Below, piece after piece: positions 22,152-31,340 of a stretch of DNA of 64,000 nt. A model generated the notes under the pieces. The model saw nothing but the letters and a program-made list of their open reading frames with translations. It ran no database searches and was not told the origin of the DNA. The position numbers and the translations under genes are program-made. How positions within the stretch are numbered: position 1 is the stretch's first letter; every line of letters starts with the position of its first letter. Location of the stretch: positions 1,372,501 to 1,436,500 of the forward strand of contig NZ_CP011509.1 of NCBI RefSeq assembly GCF_001027285.1. Direction: 5' to 3'. The DNA is from Archangium gephyra. GTDB lineage: Bacteria > Myxococcota > Myxococcia > Myxococcales > Myxococcaceae.

Positions 22152-22910
22152 ATGCGCTTCGCGGGAAAGTCAGCGGTCATCACGGGTGCGAGTGAGGGAA
22201 TCGGCTTCGCGATCGCGGCCGGGCTCGTCCAGGAAGGCGCGCGGGTGGTGCTGGTCGCCCGGCGCGAGGACAAGCTCGAGGAGGCCGCGCGGAAGCTGGG
22301 GGCCCAGGCCTCGTACGTGGTGGGAGATGTCGCGAGCCTCGAGACGGCCGAGCGCGCCGTGGAAGCGGCGGTGAGCCGCCATGGAGGGCTGGAGCTGCTC
22401 GTGAACAACGCGGGAATCCTCCGCCCCGGGGTGGTGGGCGCGTTCTCGATGGCGGACGTGGACGCGATGTTCGCGGTGAACGTGCGGGGGACGGTGGTGT
22501 TCGCCGACGCGGCCGTGAAGGTGATGAGCGGGCGCAAGGGCGCGGCCATCCTGAACATCTCGTCGGCGGCGGGGCGCCTTCCCCTGCCGAACCTCGCCAT
22601 CTACGGCGCGACCAAGGCGGCGGTGCAGCACCTGACGCGGACGTGGGCCATCGAGCTCGCCGCACGCGGGATTCGTGTGAATGCCCTGTGCCCCGGAGCC
22701 ATCGAGACACCCGCCTTCCGCTCGGTGGCGGATGCGGTTCCGGGCTTCGAGCAGTCGGCGCTCGACAAGAGTCTCATCAAGCGTGTCCTCCCCGCCGAGG
22801 AGCTCGCGCGGCATGCGCTGACGCTGCTCGACGAGAAGGACGGCGGCTTCGTGACGGGCGCCATCTGGGATGTGGATGGCGGCTACCAGCTCAACCGCTT
22901 CGTGGATTGA
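22152..22910 (+). CDS. SDR-family oxidoreductase
   Basis: 252 aa, the normal length of a classical short-chain dehydrogenase. The NAD(P)-binding TGASEGIG is at 11-18, NNAG follows near residue 87, and the catalytic Tyr151/Lys155 lie in YGATK, with a preceding SS. The C-terminal VTGAIWDVDGGYQ is typical. RR after the second strand (VARRE) suggests NADP. It follows the carotenoid genes by 86 nt and may have its own promoter. The substrate cannot be told from sequence. Confidence 0.9.
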   Translation: MRFAGKSAVITGASEGIGFAIAAGLVQEGARVVLVARREDKLEEAARKLGAQASYVVGDVASLETAERAVEAAVSRHGGLELLVNNAGILRPGVVGAFSMADVDAMFAVNVRGTVVFADAAVKVMSGRKGAAILNISSAAGRLPLPNLAIYGATKAAVQHLTRTWAIELAARGIRVNALCPGAIETPAFRSVADAVPGFEQSALDKSLIKRVLPAEELARHALTLLDEKDGGFVTGAIWDVDGGYQLNRFVD

Positions 22911-22930
22911 GAGGCTGACAAGAGTGTTCC

Positions 22931-23740
22931 ATGGTGCCGCACACCATGACCCCTCGCGCGCGGCTTCTCCTCACACTGCTGTCCTTCACCTGGCTGATGC
23001 CCATTGGAACCTCCTGTTCCAAGGACACACGGGAGGGCAGTGGGGCTTCCGCCCAAGGCACGCCCACCGCCACGCAGGGGACGTCCCTGCCCGTGCAGGT
23101 GATGCCAGGGCTCGAGGTCTCGTCACCGGCGGAGGCCGCCGCGGCCCTCACCCGGGAGTGGCGTTCACCCTATGCGCTTCGCAAGGGGAAGCTCCCGGCG
23201 CGGCGGGAGCGTAAGCTTCGTCGTTGTACCGACCTGGACGGAGTCGAGGTGAACGACGTCGACGTCACGGTGACCCAGGAGTTCCACGCCTTCCAGATGA
23301 AGGCCATCCAGTGTCTTGCCTTGCGGCGGGTGGCCCGAGCCCAGCCTTCGCGTGTCAGTCACGTGCGAGACGTCCTCACGATGCAGGCTCCCGGTGACGT
23401 GCTTCCGGCGGCCCTGGCGGCGGCGTTCTCCGACGAAGACGTCGCGGGGCTCGCACAGGCCGCGCGGGTGGGGCGCTCCTGGCGTGACTTCGACAAGGCG
23501 CTACAATTCGAGGAGGCACCGAACGGCGCTCACTGGCGTGAGCTCCTGGTCCAAAGTGAAAGTGACGAGGGGTATCTGCAGTGGTGGGCGACGGGGGACT
23601 TCAATGCCGACGGGTACGAGGACGTGCTCGTTTTCCGCAGTTTGGGTGCCACGGGTGGAACCATCGCCGACCTGGCGGCCTTCGTGCTGACCCGTACCCA
23701 GCCGAAGGGCGTTCTCCAGGTGTTGGAACGCCTGCGGTAA
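22931..23740 (+). CDS. Exported protein with FG-GAP/VCBS-like calcium motif
   Basis: 269 aa with a lipoprotein-like signal ending in IGTSCSKD. A second ATG (22946) is also possible. The central part is unassigned; the C-terminus has GDFNADGYEDVLVF, a D-x-N-x-D-G-x-x-D calcium-binding loop as in FG-GAP/VCBS repeats. A similar loop ends the next gene's protein. It lies 20 nt after the SDR gene and 156 nt before the lytic cassette, with a hairpin in between, so operon membership is uncertain. It could be an exported partner or immunity protein. Confidence 0.55.
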   Translation: MVPHTMTPRARLLLTLLSFTWLMPIGTSCSKDTREGSGASAQGTPTATQGTSLPVQVMPGLEVSSPAEAAAALTREWRSPYALRKGKLPARRERKLRRCTDLDGVEVNDVDVTVTQEFHAFQMKAIQCLALRRVARAQPSRVSHVRDVLTMQAPGDVLPAALAAAFSDEDVAGLAQAARVGRSWRDFDKALQFEEAPNGAHWRELLVQSESDEGYLQWWATGDFNADGYEDVLVFRSLGATGGTIADLAAFVLTRTQPKGVLQVLERLR

Positions 23741-23762
23741 CCGCAGCGTAAATTTCCGAGGG

Positions 23763-23789
23763 GAGCCCGCCGTCCTGGAGGACGGGCTC
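23763..23789 (+). terminator. Hairpin between lipoprotein gene and lytic cassette
   Basis: GAGCCCG is followed by GTCC-TGGA-GGAC and then CGGGCTC, giving an imperfect stem-loop. No T-run follows, so it may be only a weak terminator or a structural leader. Confidence 0.4.
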
Positions 23790-23896
23790 TCCGCTGTCGT
23801 GTCGTTGCTCTAGAATCCCGCCGCGGGCTGAATGCCATGTGTCCTGGGGGGGGGCCATGTCCCCACCGATCCTTGAATCCAGAAAGGCGGTTCTCG

Positions 23897-24799
23897 ATGT
23901 TCCCTGTCGATGAAGGTGCTTCCCGCGGTGGCGCGGCGGGTTGGAGAACCCTCTCGGCCGTATGTGCCCTGGTGGTGCTCGCCGCGCCGCAACGGGCGCG
24001 CGCGGAGCCGCTCTGTGACCAGGACTGGGACGTGGGGAACCTCGTCATCCAGATTGGCGAGCGCAAGAACGATGGCTCTCCGTTGCCGCGGTTCGACCCT
24101 CAGCAACCGATGAACCCCTACGAGTTCCCCGGGGAGCGCTATGTCTTCCGCCAGAAGGGCCGGGTCTACCGGGCCGTGGGCAGGTTCCAGGATCGCCAGG
24201 AGGGTGAGGCGGCGTTGAAGCAGGTCTACAACGATATGCCTCACCTCTATACGGGCTCCTATCCTCCGTTTCTCTCGAATCCAGGTGCGTATCTGGTGGA
24301 CGAGTCACGCACCTGCAAGGTCAACCGGAAGAACCCCATCATCGATCCGGCCTGGTGGATCCTGGAGAAGGATGGCGTTCTGCTGGTGGGGTCTCAGACA
24401 GAGTGCAAGAAGGGCCAGCTCACCAAGACCATCACCGTGGTGTCGTGCGACGGGATGAAGAACCTGATGACCGACTCGGTGTCGGCGCCCTGCGACGCGG
24501 GACGGGTCACCTCCTGCATCCACCCCGTCGTGCCGGGCGTGTTCGCGTTCAATCACTCCTATTCGGCGCCGGCCCAGGGCACGCAGGTCCGTCTGCGCGT
24601 CTATGACGTTCCCAAGAAGAAGCGGCTCCACTCCCTCGACGCGGGTCATGACGGGGGGCCGGAGACCGAGTTGATGAGCGTCCAGGACATCGACAATGAC
24701 GGCGTGCCCGAGATCGTTCACACCATCGCGGGGACCGGGGAGCGCACGTCGGTGCTCAAGTGGAGCAAGGGCAAGTTCGCCAAGGTGAAGGCCCCATGA
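23897..24799 (+). CDS. Exported protein heading the lytic cassette
   Basis: 300 aa. ATG 23897 follows AGAAAGGCGG and gives a signal peptide ending near ARA-EPLCDQ, so the product is exported to the periplasm. Conserved Cys residues occur in CDQDWD, CKVNRK, ECKKGQ and CIHPV, suggesting disulfides. The C-terminus SVQDIDNDGVPEIVHTIAG has a calcium-loop pattern like that of the preceding gene. The stop overlaps the next start (ATGA, 24796-24799). Placed just before two peptidoglycan-active proteins, it is a candidate immunity or chaperone protein; no known family was recognised. Confidence 0.6.
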   Translation: MFPVDEGASRGGAAGWRTLSAVCALVVLAAPQRARAEPLCDQDWDVGNLVIQIGERKNDGSPLPRFDPQQPMNPYEFPGERYVFRQKGRVYRAVGRFQDRQEGEAALKQVYNDMPHLYTGSYPPFLSNPGAYLVDESRTCKVNRKNPIIDPAWWILEKDGVLLVGSQTECKKGQLTKTITVVSCDGMKNLMTDSVSAPCDAGRVTSCIHPVVPGVFAFNHSYSAPAQGTQVRLRVYDVPKKKRLHSLDAGHDGGPETELMSVQDIDNDGVPEIVHTIAGTGERTSVLKWSKGKFAKVKAP

Positions 24800-27700
24800 G
24801 CTACGGCTATCAGGAGCCGACTCGCCTGTGCACCACCAAGGCCGAGGTCAGGCTCGAGTCCAACTACGGTCCTCCGAAGACCAAGGACGAGTTCGAGGGC
24901 GGCAACTCGTTCGAGAAGATCTCCAAGGTCTTCGGCAACCCCCTGCTCGAGAGCTTCTGCGCCAACCACATCGTTCCCGTGGAGTTGGTGGGCTTCGGGC
25001 CGCAGAAGAGCCAGGTCCGGAAGATCGACGTCAACCGCAAGCTGGCGCCTCTCTTCGCGGCGGCGTTCGAGAAGATCAAGGCAGCCAACCTGCCCTATGT
25101 GCTGCATGCGGTCGGTGGCCACTACTTCCGTTACAAGCTGAACGACCAGGTCAAGGCCGTGCTCGTGAACCGCCCTGAATACGCCGAGCTGCGCAAGCAG
25201 CCTGGCTTCATGGGCAGCTGGAACGTCGAGTGTGCCAGGCATGATCTCAAGCAGCAGTCCTTCGATGAGCTGGTTCCGTGGAGGAAGGGCCACGTGCCCA
25301 AGAAGGTGCTGCTCTCCAATCATTCCTGGGGCAACGCCATCGACCTCAATGACCAGACGAACCCGTTCGACGAGACCAGGCGCTTCGACATGCCACGAAG
25401 AATCGTGGAGATCATGGCGAGCTTCGGGTTCCACTGGGGCGGCTACTACCACGACTACATGCACTTCGAGTACCTGCGCGCCACCGTGGCCGGGCTCCCC
25501 GACGAGGAGCCACCGCAGGTGTTCTTCCCCTTCAACGCGGAGCAGAAGCGCGAGTCTCCACTCAAGTATTTCTTCCTCAACGAGAGCGGCAAGGGGGGCT
25601 ACTTCCCGCTGGGACAGCAGCAGAACCTGCACGGGGGCGTGCATCTGGAGCCGGACTCGCCCAAGACCCTGGTGCCGGTCCAGGCGGCCATGCCCGGGTA
25701 CGTCGTGGCCGCGCGGCTCATGGCGCCGGGGACGGGCGGAGACAATGCGTTCCTTCGGGAGGCCACCGAGGGACGCCACCTGGGCTTCGTGCTGATCCGC
25801 CACGAGCTGGCGGCGGTCGAGGAGGGCAAGGAGTCCGAGCGGGTCCATCCGCTCTACAGCCTGTACATGCACCTGGCGTCCCCGAAGTGGGACAGGGCGA
25901 ACGAGGAGTTCGAGAAGGCACCCTGGCTCGCGTCCTTCCTGAAGATGCAGTTCGGCGGGGTGGTGAACCTGGATCCGCTCAGCGCGGACGTTGGCAAGAC
26001 GCTCTGGGCCCAGGAGAAGCTGGATCCAGAGGCGGCCTCCTTCAAGGTCCAGGGCCGCGAGCAGCCCCTGCCCGCCAGGAGCGGCGAGCGCATCGTGGCC
26101 CTGGGCAAGCCGAGCCCCAAGGACGTGGAGGAGGCCATCCAGGCCTTCAAGGAAGGCTCCATCGTCACCTTCGACCGGCCGATCTTCCCGGTGGCCGCGG
26201 GCGAGACGATCGGCTTCGTCACCCAGGGCCACCCCGTCACCCCACAGCCGCCCAGGTACCTGCACTGGGAGCTGTTCTCCCTCTCGGGAGGCGAAGGGGG
26301 TTTCGAGCTCCTGCTGGAGAAGTCGGGGCGGTTGAAGAACCTGTTCAAGCAGGTCCAGGAGCACCGGCCGGACAACTTCCTGGAGATGCCTTCCTCGAGC
26401 ACGCCGGATGGCGCCAACGAGGTCCAGAGCATCCTCGGGCAGACTGGCGTCGAGCTCGTCAACGACCTGCTCAACGACAGGTACGGCACGCCGCTGCGGA
26501 GGCACTTCAACGACGGCAAGACGTTCTTTCCGGCGGGTGGGTCGTCCGGGGACACCCAGGCACCACCGTTCACCTATCCCTTCGACCTCGAGCTCTCGAA
26601 CCCGCACGAGTACAAGGGCGAGCCGGGGAGTGGGTCCTGCGTTCTCGAGGTCACCTACCAGAAGGCGGGAGTGCCGCTCCCGGAAGCACGGCGAGGGCAG
26701 CGCCTCACGTTCACTCCGAACCAGGGCAAGGTCACGCTGACCGTGCCCGCGGAAGCGGATGAGATCGTGCTCTGGTCGGAGCACTTCTTCCTGGATCAGC
26801 CCCTGGTGGTGAAGGCGGAGGAGGTGCGTCCGAAGCGTCTCGAGAGCCGCGAGGCCCTCTTCGAGAAGGCCGTGGCCCAGCGCTGGCGCAACCTCGTGTT
26901 GGACCACCTGAACGAGTGGACGCCGAAGGGGCTTGGCGAACAGCTCGAGGCTCGCAAGAACGCCAGGCACATCGACCTGCCGGATGAGGACGACGCTTTC
27001 GAGGAGGTGAAGAAACAGCTCCTGCCGCTGTGTTGGTGGTCCCGTCCGAAGACCGATGAGGACAAGTTCGGTGAGGTCCCGGTGCTGGGACCGGATGCGA
27101 GCAAGAGCCTCTTCGGGGCGGACGGACATCTGCTGCCCGAGGACGCGAAGATCCTCACCATGCACCCGGTCACGGCGCTGTGGCTCACCGACCTGTTGAT
27201 CGAGAAGGGGGCCATTGCACTCAAGAAGACGTGGCCGCCGGGCACGCTCAAGCGTGACGAGAGTACCCAGCAGCCGCCCTACCTGGGCGTGCTCTACAAG
27301 GGGGACAAGCCGCTGCTCGGAATGGAGATGCTGCCCGTGCTGGTTCAGCACGGCTATGGCACGACCGACGGCGCGGACGCGACCGATGTGTCCTTCTGGG
27401 TGAGCGCGCGGGAAGGCGGCCCGTCACAAGGACCGATGCGGGTATGCCGCACGGTCTACACCGAGGGTGTTGCCCTGGGGCGCCTCCGCTTTCCCTTCTG
27501 GGGGAAGTGGGAGCTGTACGCCACCAACGGGGCCGATCAGCGCTTCGAGCCCGTGAAGACTGGGACGACGGTGCTCGAGATGTCCAGGCCCGAGCTCTCC
27601 GGACAGACCTTCGCGCTTGGTACGGGCAAGCCCGCTCCCAGTGGCAAGCTCCGTACCCTCGTCACGGGCAGCTTCACCCTCAGCGCGAACAGGCCCGTCG

Positions 27701-29253
27701 GCCTCGCGGGCTACATCGTGTTCGAGTACTGGCGGGTGCCGAAGACGGGTGAGCCCGAGGCGCCGGTCTTCAGCAAGCTGGCGGTCCCCCTCACCGCGCA
27801 GCGGCCTCCCGAAGAACGGGTGGAAGGGGGCCTCCGGTTCAAGGGCGAGTTCATCGTGGGAGTGGAGAAGGGGAAGGGCAACCCCAAGGTCACGCCCAAC
27901 TTCTTCTTCCAGGATTTCGTGAGCCACAAGCGTCTGGGGCCGGTCTTCATGGGCACGCAGACGGATTTCAAGCTGGCGGTTCCCCTGGTACGGCGTCTCC
28001 AGGAACTGAGGGAGAAGTGCCGGCCCAGGAGCCGCACGGAAAAGGAGCTCTTCCTGACGGTGATACGGCTCGAGGCTTCCGGTCTCGAACTGCTCGTCAT
28101 CCCCTCCTCGAACAAAGTCGAGGACCTCAAGGCCATCGTGGAGAGACTGCCTCTGCTCTCCGAAGACCCCGACCTCCAGGTCGTACCAGCGGAGGAGGAA
28201 TCGGCGATCCGGATCACCTACGAGCCGAAGCCAGACTCCGGCCCGCTCGGTTTCGAGTTCGATCCGGGGCCCGCGTTGGGGCGGCTCGCCGCGCAAGCGC
28301 TCTCCCAGGAGGGGGACAGCCTCCATGTCCGTCCCCACTTCATCGCGCCCAACGGCGGGCACACGTTGCTGGCCGGCAAGCCCGCCGTGGAGGGCGAGGC
28401 GAACCTGATCGAAGCCTCGGTGGAGGACATCAAGGCCGCCTGTGGCAATGACTTCCTCGAGCTCGCCGCGGACAAGGAGTTGCCCCCCGTGAGCCGGTTC
28501 GAGTTCGGCGACTACGCCATCAAGATGGGCCGGGGCAAGCTCATCACGGAGGTGCGCCTCCACGGCGATGTCCGTCAATGGACCGCCGCCGGCCCCACCC
28601 TCAAGCTCACCGGAGGGGCGGAGTCGAAGAGCACCCTCGTGGGCCCGGTGGTCAGGGCGGATTGGGAGCTCATCAACAAGAAGAACGAGGTCCTCCCGGG
28701 ACGCTGGGGCGCGACGCTCGAGTTCTCCGCCAGCATCACCCAGCCCCAGAAGGTGGCGACGCCTCCTCCCCCGGTGAGCTGGAAGGTCGAGGTCAAACCG
28801 AGCCTCGAGGAGCTCACGCTGGAGCCCCGGAAGTCGGAGCTCCGGTTCGTGGGCAAGGCCCGCTTCGTCCCCACGGACGTCGATCTCCAGATCGTCTGTG
28901 AGCGGATGATCCGGGCGGGCGTGGGACAGGAGGTCTCCGTCCTCACGGGAGACCCGTCCGCCGACGGCGCTGGTGAGCAGCCGGTGGAGGCGCTGTGGCA
29001 GGAGGACGCGGTCATCACCGGCTCCATCCGCTACACGGTCTCGGCCCGCGCGCACTTCGGGCGTTGTACGGAGACGGGGGTCTTCGAGGCCACCCTTCCC
29101 AAGGCCGCGCTCAAGAAGGATCAGGGCCCCTTCCGCTTCTCCTGGCGTCCCCGCGTGGCCAGGGAAGGCGAGCCGCTCATGATTCACGGCATCGCCGTCC
29201 AGGCGCCGTCCACTCCAGAGTTCACCTCCAAGGATTTGGGACTCGTCAAATGA
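24796..29253 (+). CDS. Giant M15 D,D-peptidase-like protein with degenerate M23 domain
   Basis: 1485 aa without a signal peptide. Residues about 100-235 form an M15 (VanY/D-Ala-D-Ala carboxypeptidase-like) domain: SNHSWGNAIDLND with H176 and D183, then HDYMHFEY with H223. Residues about 255-500 resemble an M23 (LytM) domain: LHGGVHLE (H279, H283 where Asp is expected), FVLIRHEL (H336), YSLYMHLA (H359) and YLHWELF (H490, with the first His of the usual His-x-His replaced by Tyr), so this unit is probably inactive. The remaining 1000 residues are mainly beta-rich segments of unknown function. Coupled by ATGA at both ends. The target is probably peptidoglycan; the export route is unknown. Confidence 0.75.
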   Translation: MSYGYQEPTRLCTTKAEVRLESNYGPPKTKDEFEGGNSFEKISKVFGNPLLESFCANHIVPVELVGFGPQKSQVRKIDVNRKLAPLFAAAFEKIKAANLPYVLHAVGGHYFRYKLNDQVKAVLVNRPEYAELRKQPGFMGSWNVECARHDLKQQSFDELVPWRKGHVPKKVLLSNHSWGNAIDLNDQTNPFDETRRFDMPRRIVEIMASFGFHWGGYYHDYMHFEYLRATVAGLPDEEPPQVFFPFNAEQKRESPLKYFFLNESGKGGYFPLGQQQNLHGGVHLEPDSPKTLVPVQAAMPGYVVAARLMAPGTGGDNAFLREATEGRHLGFVLIRHELAAVEEGKESERVHPLYSLYMHLASPKWDRANEEFEKAPWLASFLKMQFGGVVNLDPLSADVGKTLWAQEKLDPEAASFKVQGREQPLPARSGERIVALGKPSPKDVEEAIQAFKEGSIVTFDRPIFPVAAGETIGFVTQGHPVTPQPPRYLHWELFSLSGGEGGFELLLEKSGRLKNLFKQVQEHRPDNFLEMPSSSTPDGANEVQSILGQTGVELVNDLLNDRYGTPLRRHFNDGKTFFPAGGSSGDTQAPPFTYPFDLELSNPHEYKGEPGSGSCVLEVTYQKAGVPLPEARRGQRLTFTPNQGKVTLTVPAEADEIVLWSEHFFLDQPLVVKAEEVRPKRLESREALFEKAVAQRWRNLVLDHLNEWTPKGLGEQLEARKNARHIDLPDEDDAFEEVKKQLLPLCWWSRPKTDEDKFGEVPVLGPDASKSLFGADGHLLPEDAKILTMHPVTALWLTDLLIEKGAIALKKTWPPGTLKRDESTQQPPYLGVLYKGDKPLLGMEMLPVLVQHGYGTTDGADATDVSFWVSAREGGPSQGPMRVCRTVYTEGVALGRLRFPFWGKWELYATNGADQRFEPVKTGTTVLEMSRPELSGQTFALGTGKPAPSGKLRTLVTGSFTLSANRPVGLAGYIVFEYWRVPKTGEPEAPVFSKLAVPLTAQRPPEERVEGGLRFKGEFIVGVEKGKGNPKVTPNFFFQDFVSHKRLGPVFMGTQTDFKLAVPLVRRLQELREKCRPRSRTEKELFLTVIRLEASGLELLVIPSSNKVEDLKAIVERLPLLSEDPDLQVVPAEEESAIRITYEPKPDSGPLGFEFDPGPALGRLAAQALSQEGDSLHVRPHFIAPNGGHTLLAGKPAVEGEANLIEASVEDIKAACGNDFLELAADKELPPVSRFEFGDYAIKMGRGKLITEVRLHGDVRQWTAAGPTLKLTGGAESKSTLVGPVVRADWELINKKNEVLPGRWGATLEFSASITQPQKVATPPPPVSWKVEVKPSLEELTLEPRKSELRFVGKARFVPTDVDLQIVCERMIRAGVGQEVSVLTGDPSADGAGEQPVEALWQEDAVITGSIRYTVSARAHFGRCTETGVFEATLPKAALKKDQGPFRFSWRPRVAREGEPLMIHGIAVQAPSTPEFTSKDLGLVK

Positions 29254-31325
29254 GCACACAGGGCAGCGCAGGACAGACCGCCGCTCCGGTTCCGAGCGCC
29301 GTGCGAGAGACGGAGTCGACCCGCCTGAGCGCGGGCTACCGGAGCTCCATCCCCTTCGTACTCGTCCCTCGGACCGCCATCACGTTCGATCCGATGGATG
29401 CCGCGACCACGAGGAACATCGCGAGCCCGGGAGAGCTGCTCATCGACGTCCCCATCCGGGGCAAGGGCAAGAACTTCAAGCCCGGAGACGTGACGTGTGC
29501 GCTCACCTGGTTGGTGACGAGCGAGGGGAAGACGGCCTCGTACCCCGTGGATGGCGCGGTGATGAAGGTCGCGCCGGATGGGAAGTTCCATGTCGAGGTC
29601 GCGGGAAAGACACCCGTCCTCGACGTGGTGGCCCAGCGTCTGGTGGGCGAGGGGCTGGTGGGCTTCTCCCTGACGCCGGACTTTCCCCACGCCGAGACGG
29701 CCACCTTCCCGCCGTCCCTCCGGTTCAACAACACCTGTGCCGTCAAGACGAAGCTGCCCAAGCCGGAGCAGATGCTCCTGGGGGCGCTCGTGACCTTCTC
29801 ACCCGACTTCGGGTGGACCTTCAAGAAGGCGGAGCTCGAGCTGCGCGTCATCGAGGTGGATGACGGCTCGACCGAGATCTCTGCCACGGTGCCCCGGAGT
29901 GCCTTCTCCCACCGGTGGGAGGCGGGCAGCTTCTGGTCGGGTGACCAGGACTGGGCCATCGGCTTCACGGGCGACTCCTGTGAGCAGCTCGCGGACGTGG
30001 GCGAGGAGGAAGCCGGAAGCTACGAGTTCGGCTGGCAGCTGTGGGGCGCGAGCCGGGCGGGCGGTCCGCAGACGCTGCTGCTCGAACAGCGGGACTTCAT
30101 CCGGCTCCCGAAGCCGAAGCTCGAGGAGTTCAAGATCGAGTACGACAGGACCTGGCATGGGACCTGGGAGGTGAGCGGGAAGATCTCGGGTGTGGCCCCG
30201 CGCGCCCATCTCATGCTCGACGTGGCGCTGGTGGAACCGGCCGCCGCCGCTGGGGCGGAGCCCCCGGACTACCGTGTGTCCCGGATCCAGATCGCCCTGG
30301 GTGATGACGGCGTCTTCGAGGCCTACCTGGGAGACCGGCACCTGCCCTGGACGGCGGATCCCCTGGCACCCGCGGAGCCCGCGCCGCTCCTGGTGCCCAG
30401 GGCTTCCCAGGAGGCGCTCTGCCTCATCCCCGAGGCCGAGCCACAGGCCTTCGCGATCCTCTCGTTCCCGGCCGCGGCGCGCGACGGAAAGCCGGGCCCC
30501 ATGGTGGCCTACCTGGACTTCGACGAGGACAAGTTCTCCGCCTTCAAGGGGCAGGGGCTGTCCTGGGACCCGGATGCCGATTGGATCTGCTCGCAGGAGG
30601 GCGTCTCGCTGATGACGCGGCCCCCGAAGCCGAAGCGGCGCAACTCGGGGCTCACCACGAATCCGGCACCGCCAGTCGATGCGGGAGATCAGAAGTCGGT
30701 CATCACCTTCGAGGAGATGTGGCTCGACATCATCGCCTGGGAGGGCGTCGTCCCGTACATGTACCGGGATACCGTGGGCCATGTGACGGTGGGGGCCGGC
30801 AACATGCTCAGCCGCCTGGAGAAGAACGGCCCCGAGGACGTGATGGCGGCCAAGGGCCTGCCCTTCCAGAACATGGACACCGGCAAGCCGGCAACGGAGG
30901 CGGAGATCGCCAAGGCCTTCGAAGAGGTCCAGAAGCTGCCCAAGGCCATGCGGGCCACGGATTACGCGCTGAGGCCGACCATCGCGCTCACCGACCAGAC
31001 CATCCGCGCGCTCGCCAAGAAGCGGCTCGACAACGAGTTCCTCCCCCACCTCGTGAACAACTTCCCCGGCTTCCACAGCTATCCCCGCGCCGCCCGCCGC
31101 GGGCTGCTCGACATCGTCTACAACGTGGGGGTGGGCAAGTTCCCGGGAAGGCCGAACAAGCCGGGCAAGGACTTCCTGTTCGACAGTCTCACCAAGGCCG
31201 CCAGGGCCCGGAACTGGGCCGTGGCCGCCGAGAACTGTCACACCTCGGGTACGCCCGAGAACCGGAACGCCTGGCGCAAGGCGCTCTTCCTGTACGCCGC
31301 CACCGTCGAGGCCAAGAAGACGTAG
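29250..31325 (+). CDS. GH24-type (phage-like) lysozyme with large N-terminal region
   Basis: 691 aa without a signal peptide; starts at ATG 29250 overlapping the preceding TGA. Residues about 1-480 are beta-rich and unlike known lysozymes; parts resemble segments of the upstream giant protein. Residues about 484-691 are a T4-type lysozyme domain: catalytic Glu in AWEG (about 498), Asp in YRDTVGH and Thr in VTVGAGN. These cut the glycan backbone of peptidoglycan. With the M15-like partner it could break both glycan and peptide bonds. Absence of a signal peptide argues for a specialised export system or lysis release. No phage structural genes are near. Confidence 0.8.
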   Translation: MSTQGSAGQTAAPVPSAVRETESTRLSAGYRSSIPFVLVPRTAITFDPMDAATTRNIASPGELLIDVPIRGKGKNFKPGDVTCALTWLVTSEGKTASYPVDGAVMKVAPDGKFHVEVAGKTPVLDVVAQRLVGEGLVGFSLTPDFPHAETATFPPSLRFNNTCAVKTKLPKPEQMLLGALVTFSPDFGWTFKKAELELRVIEVDDGSTEISATVPRSAFSHRWEAGSFWSGDQDWAIGFTGDSCEQLADVGEEEAGSYEFGWQLWGASRAGGPQTLLLEQRDFIRLPKPKLEEFKIEYDRTWHGTWEVSGKISGVAPRAHLMLDVALVEPAAAAGAEPPDYRVSRIQIALGDDGVFEAYLGDRHLPWTADPLAPAEPAPLLVPRASQEALCLIPEAEPQAFAILSFPAAARDGKPGPMVAYLDFDEDKFSAFKGQGLSWDPDADWICSQEGVSLMTRPPKPKRRNSGLTTNPAPPVDAGDQKSVITFEEMWLDIIAWEGVVPYMYRDTVGHVTVGAGNMLSRLEKNGPEDVMAAKGLPFQNMDTGKPATEAEIAKAFEEVQKLPKAMRATDYALRPTIALTDQTIRALAKKRLDNEFLPHLVNNFPGFHSYPRAARRGLLDIVYNVGVGKFPGRPNKPGKDFLFDSLTKAARARNWAVAAENCHTSGTPENRNAWRKALFLYAATVEAKKT

Positions 31326-31340
31326 GCGTGCACGCCGCGC

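Noticed and set aside
24718-27351. 877-codon minus-strand frame inside the giant M15 gene
   Set aside because: Antisense of a coupled, motif-bearing gene; no recognisable domain.
24796-31325. Prophage lysis module
   Set aside because: No holin, tail, capsid, integrase or repressor genes nearby, and the proteins are far larger than phage endolysins.
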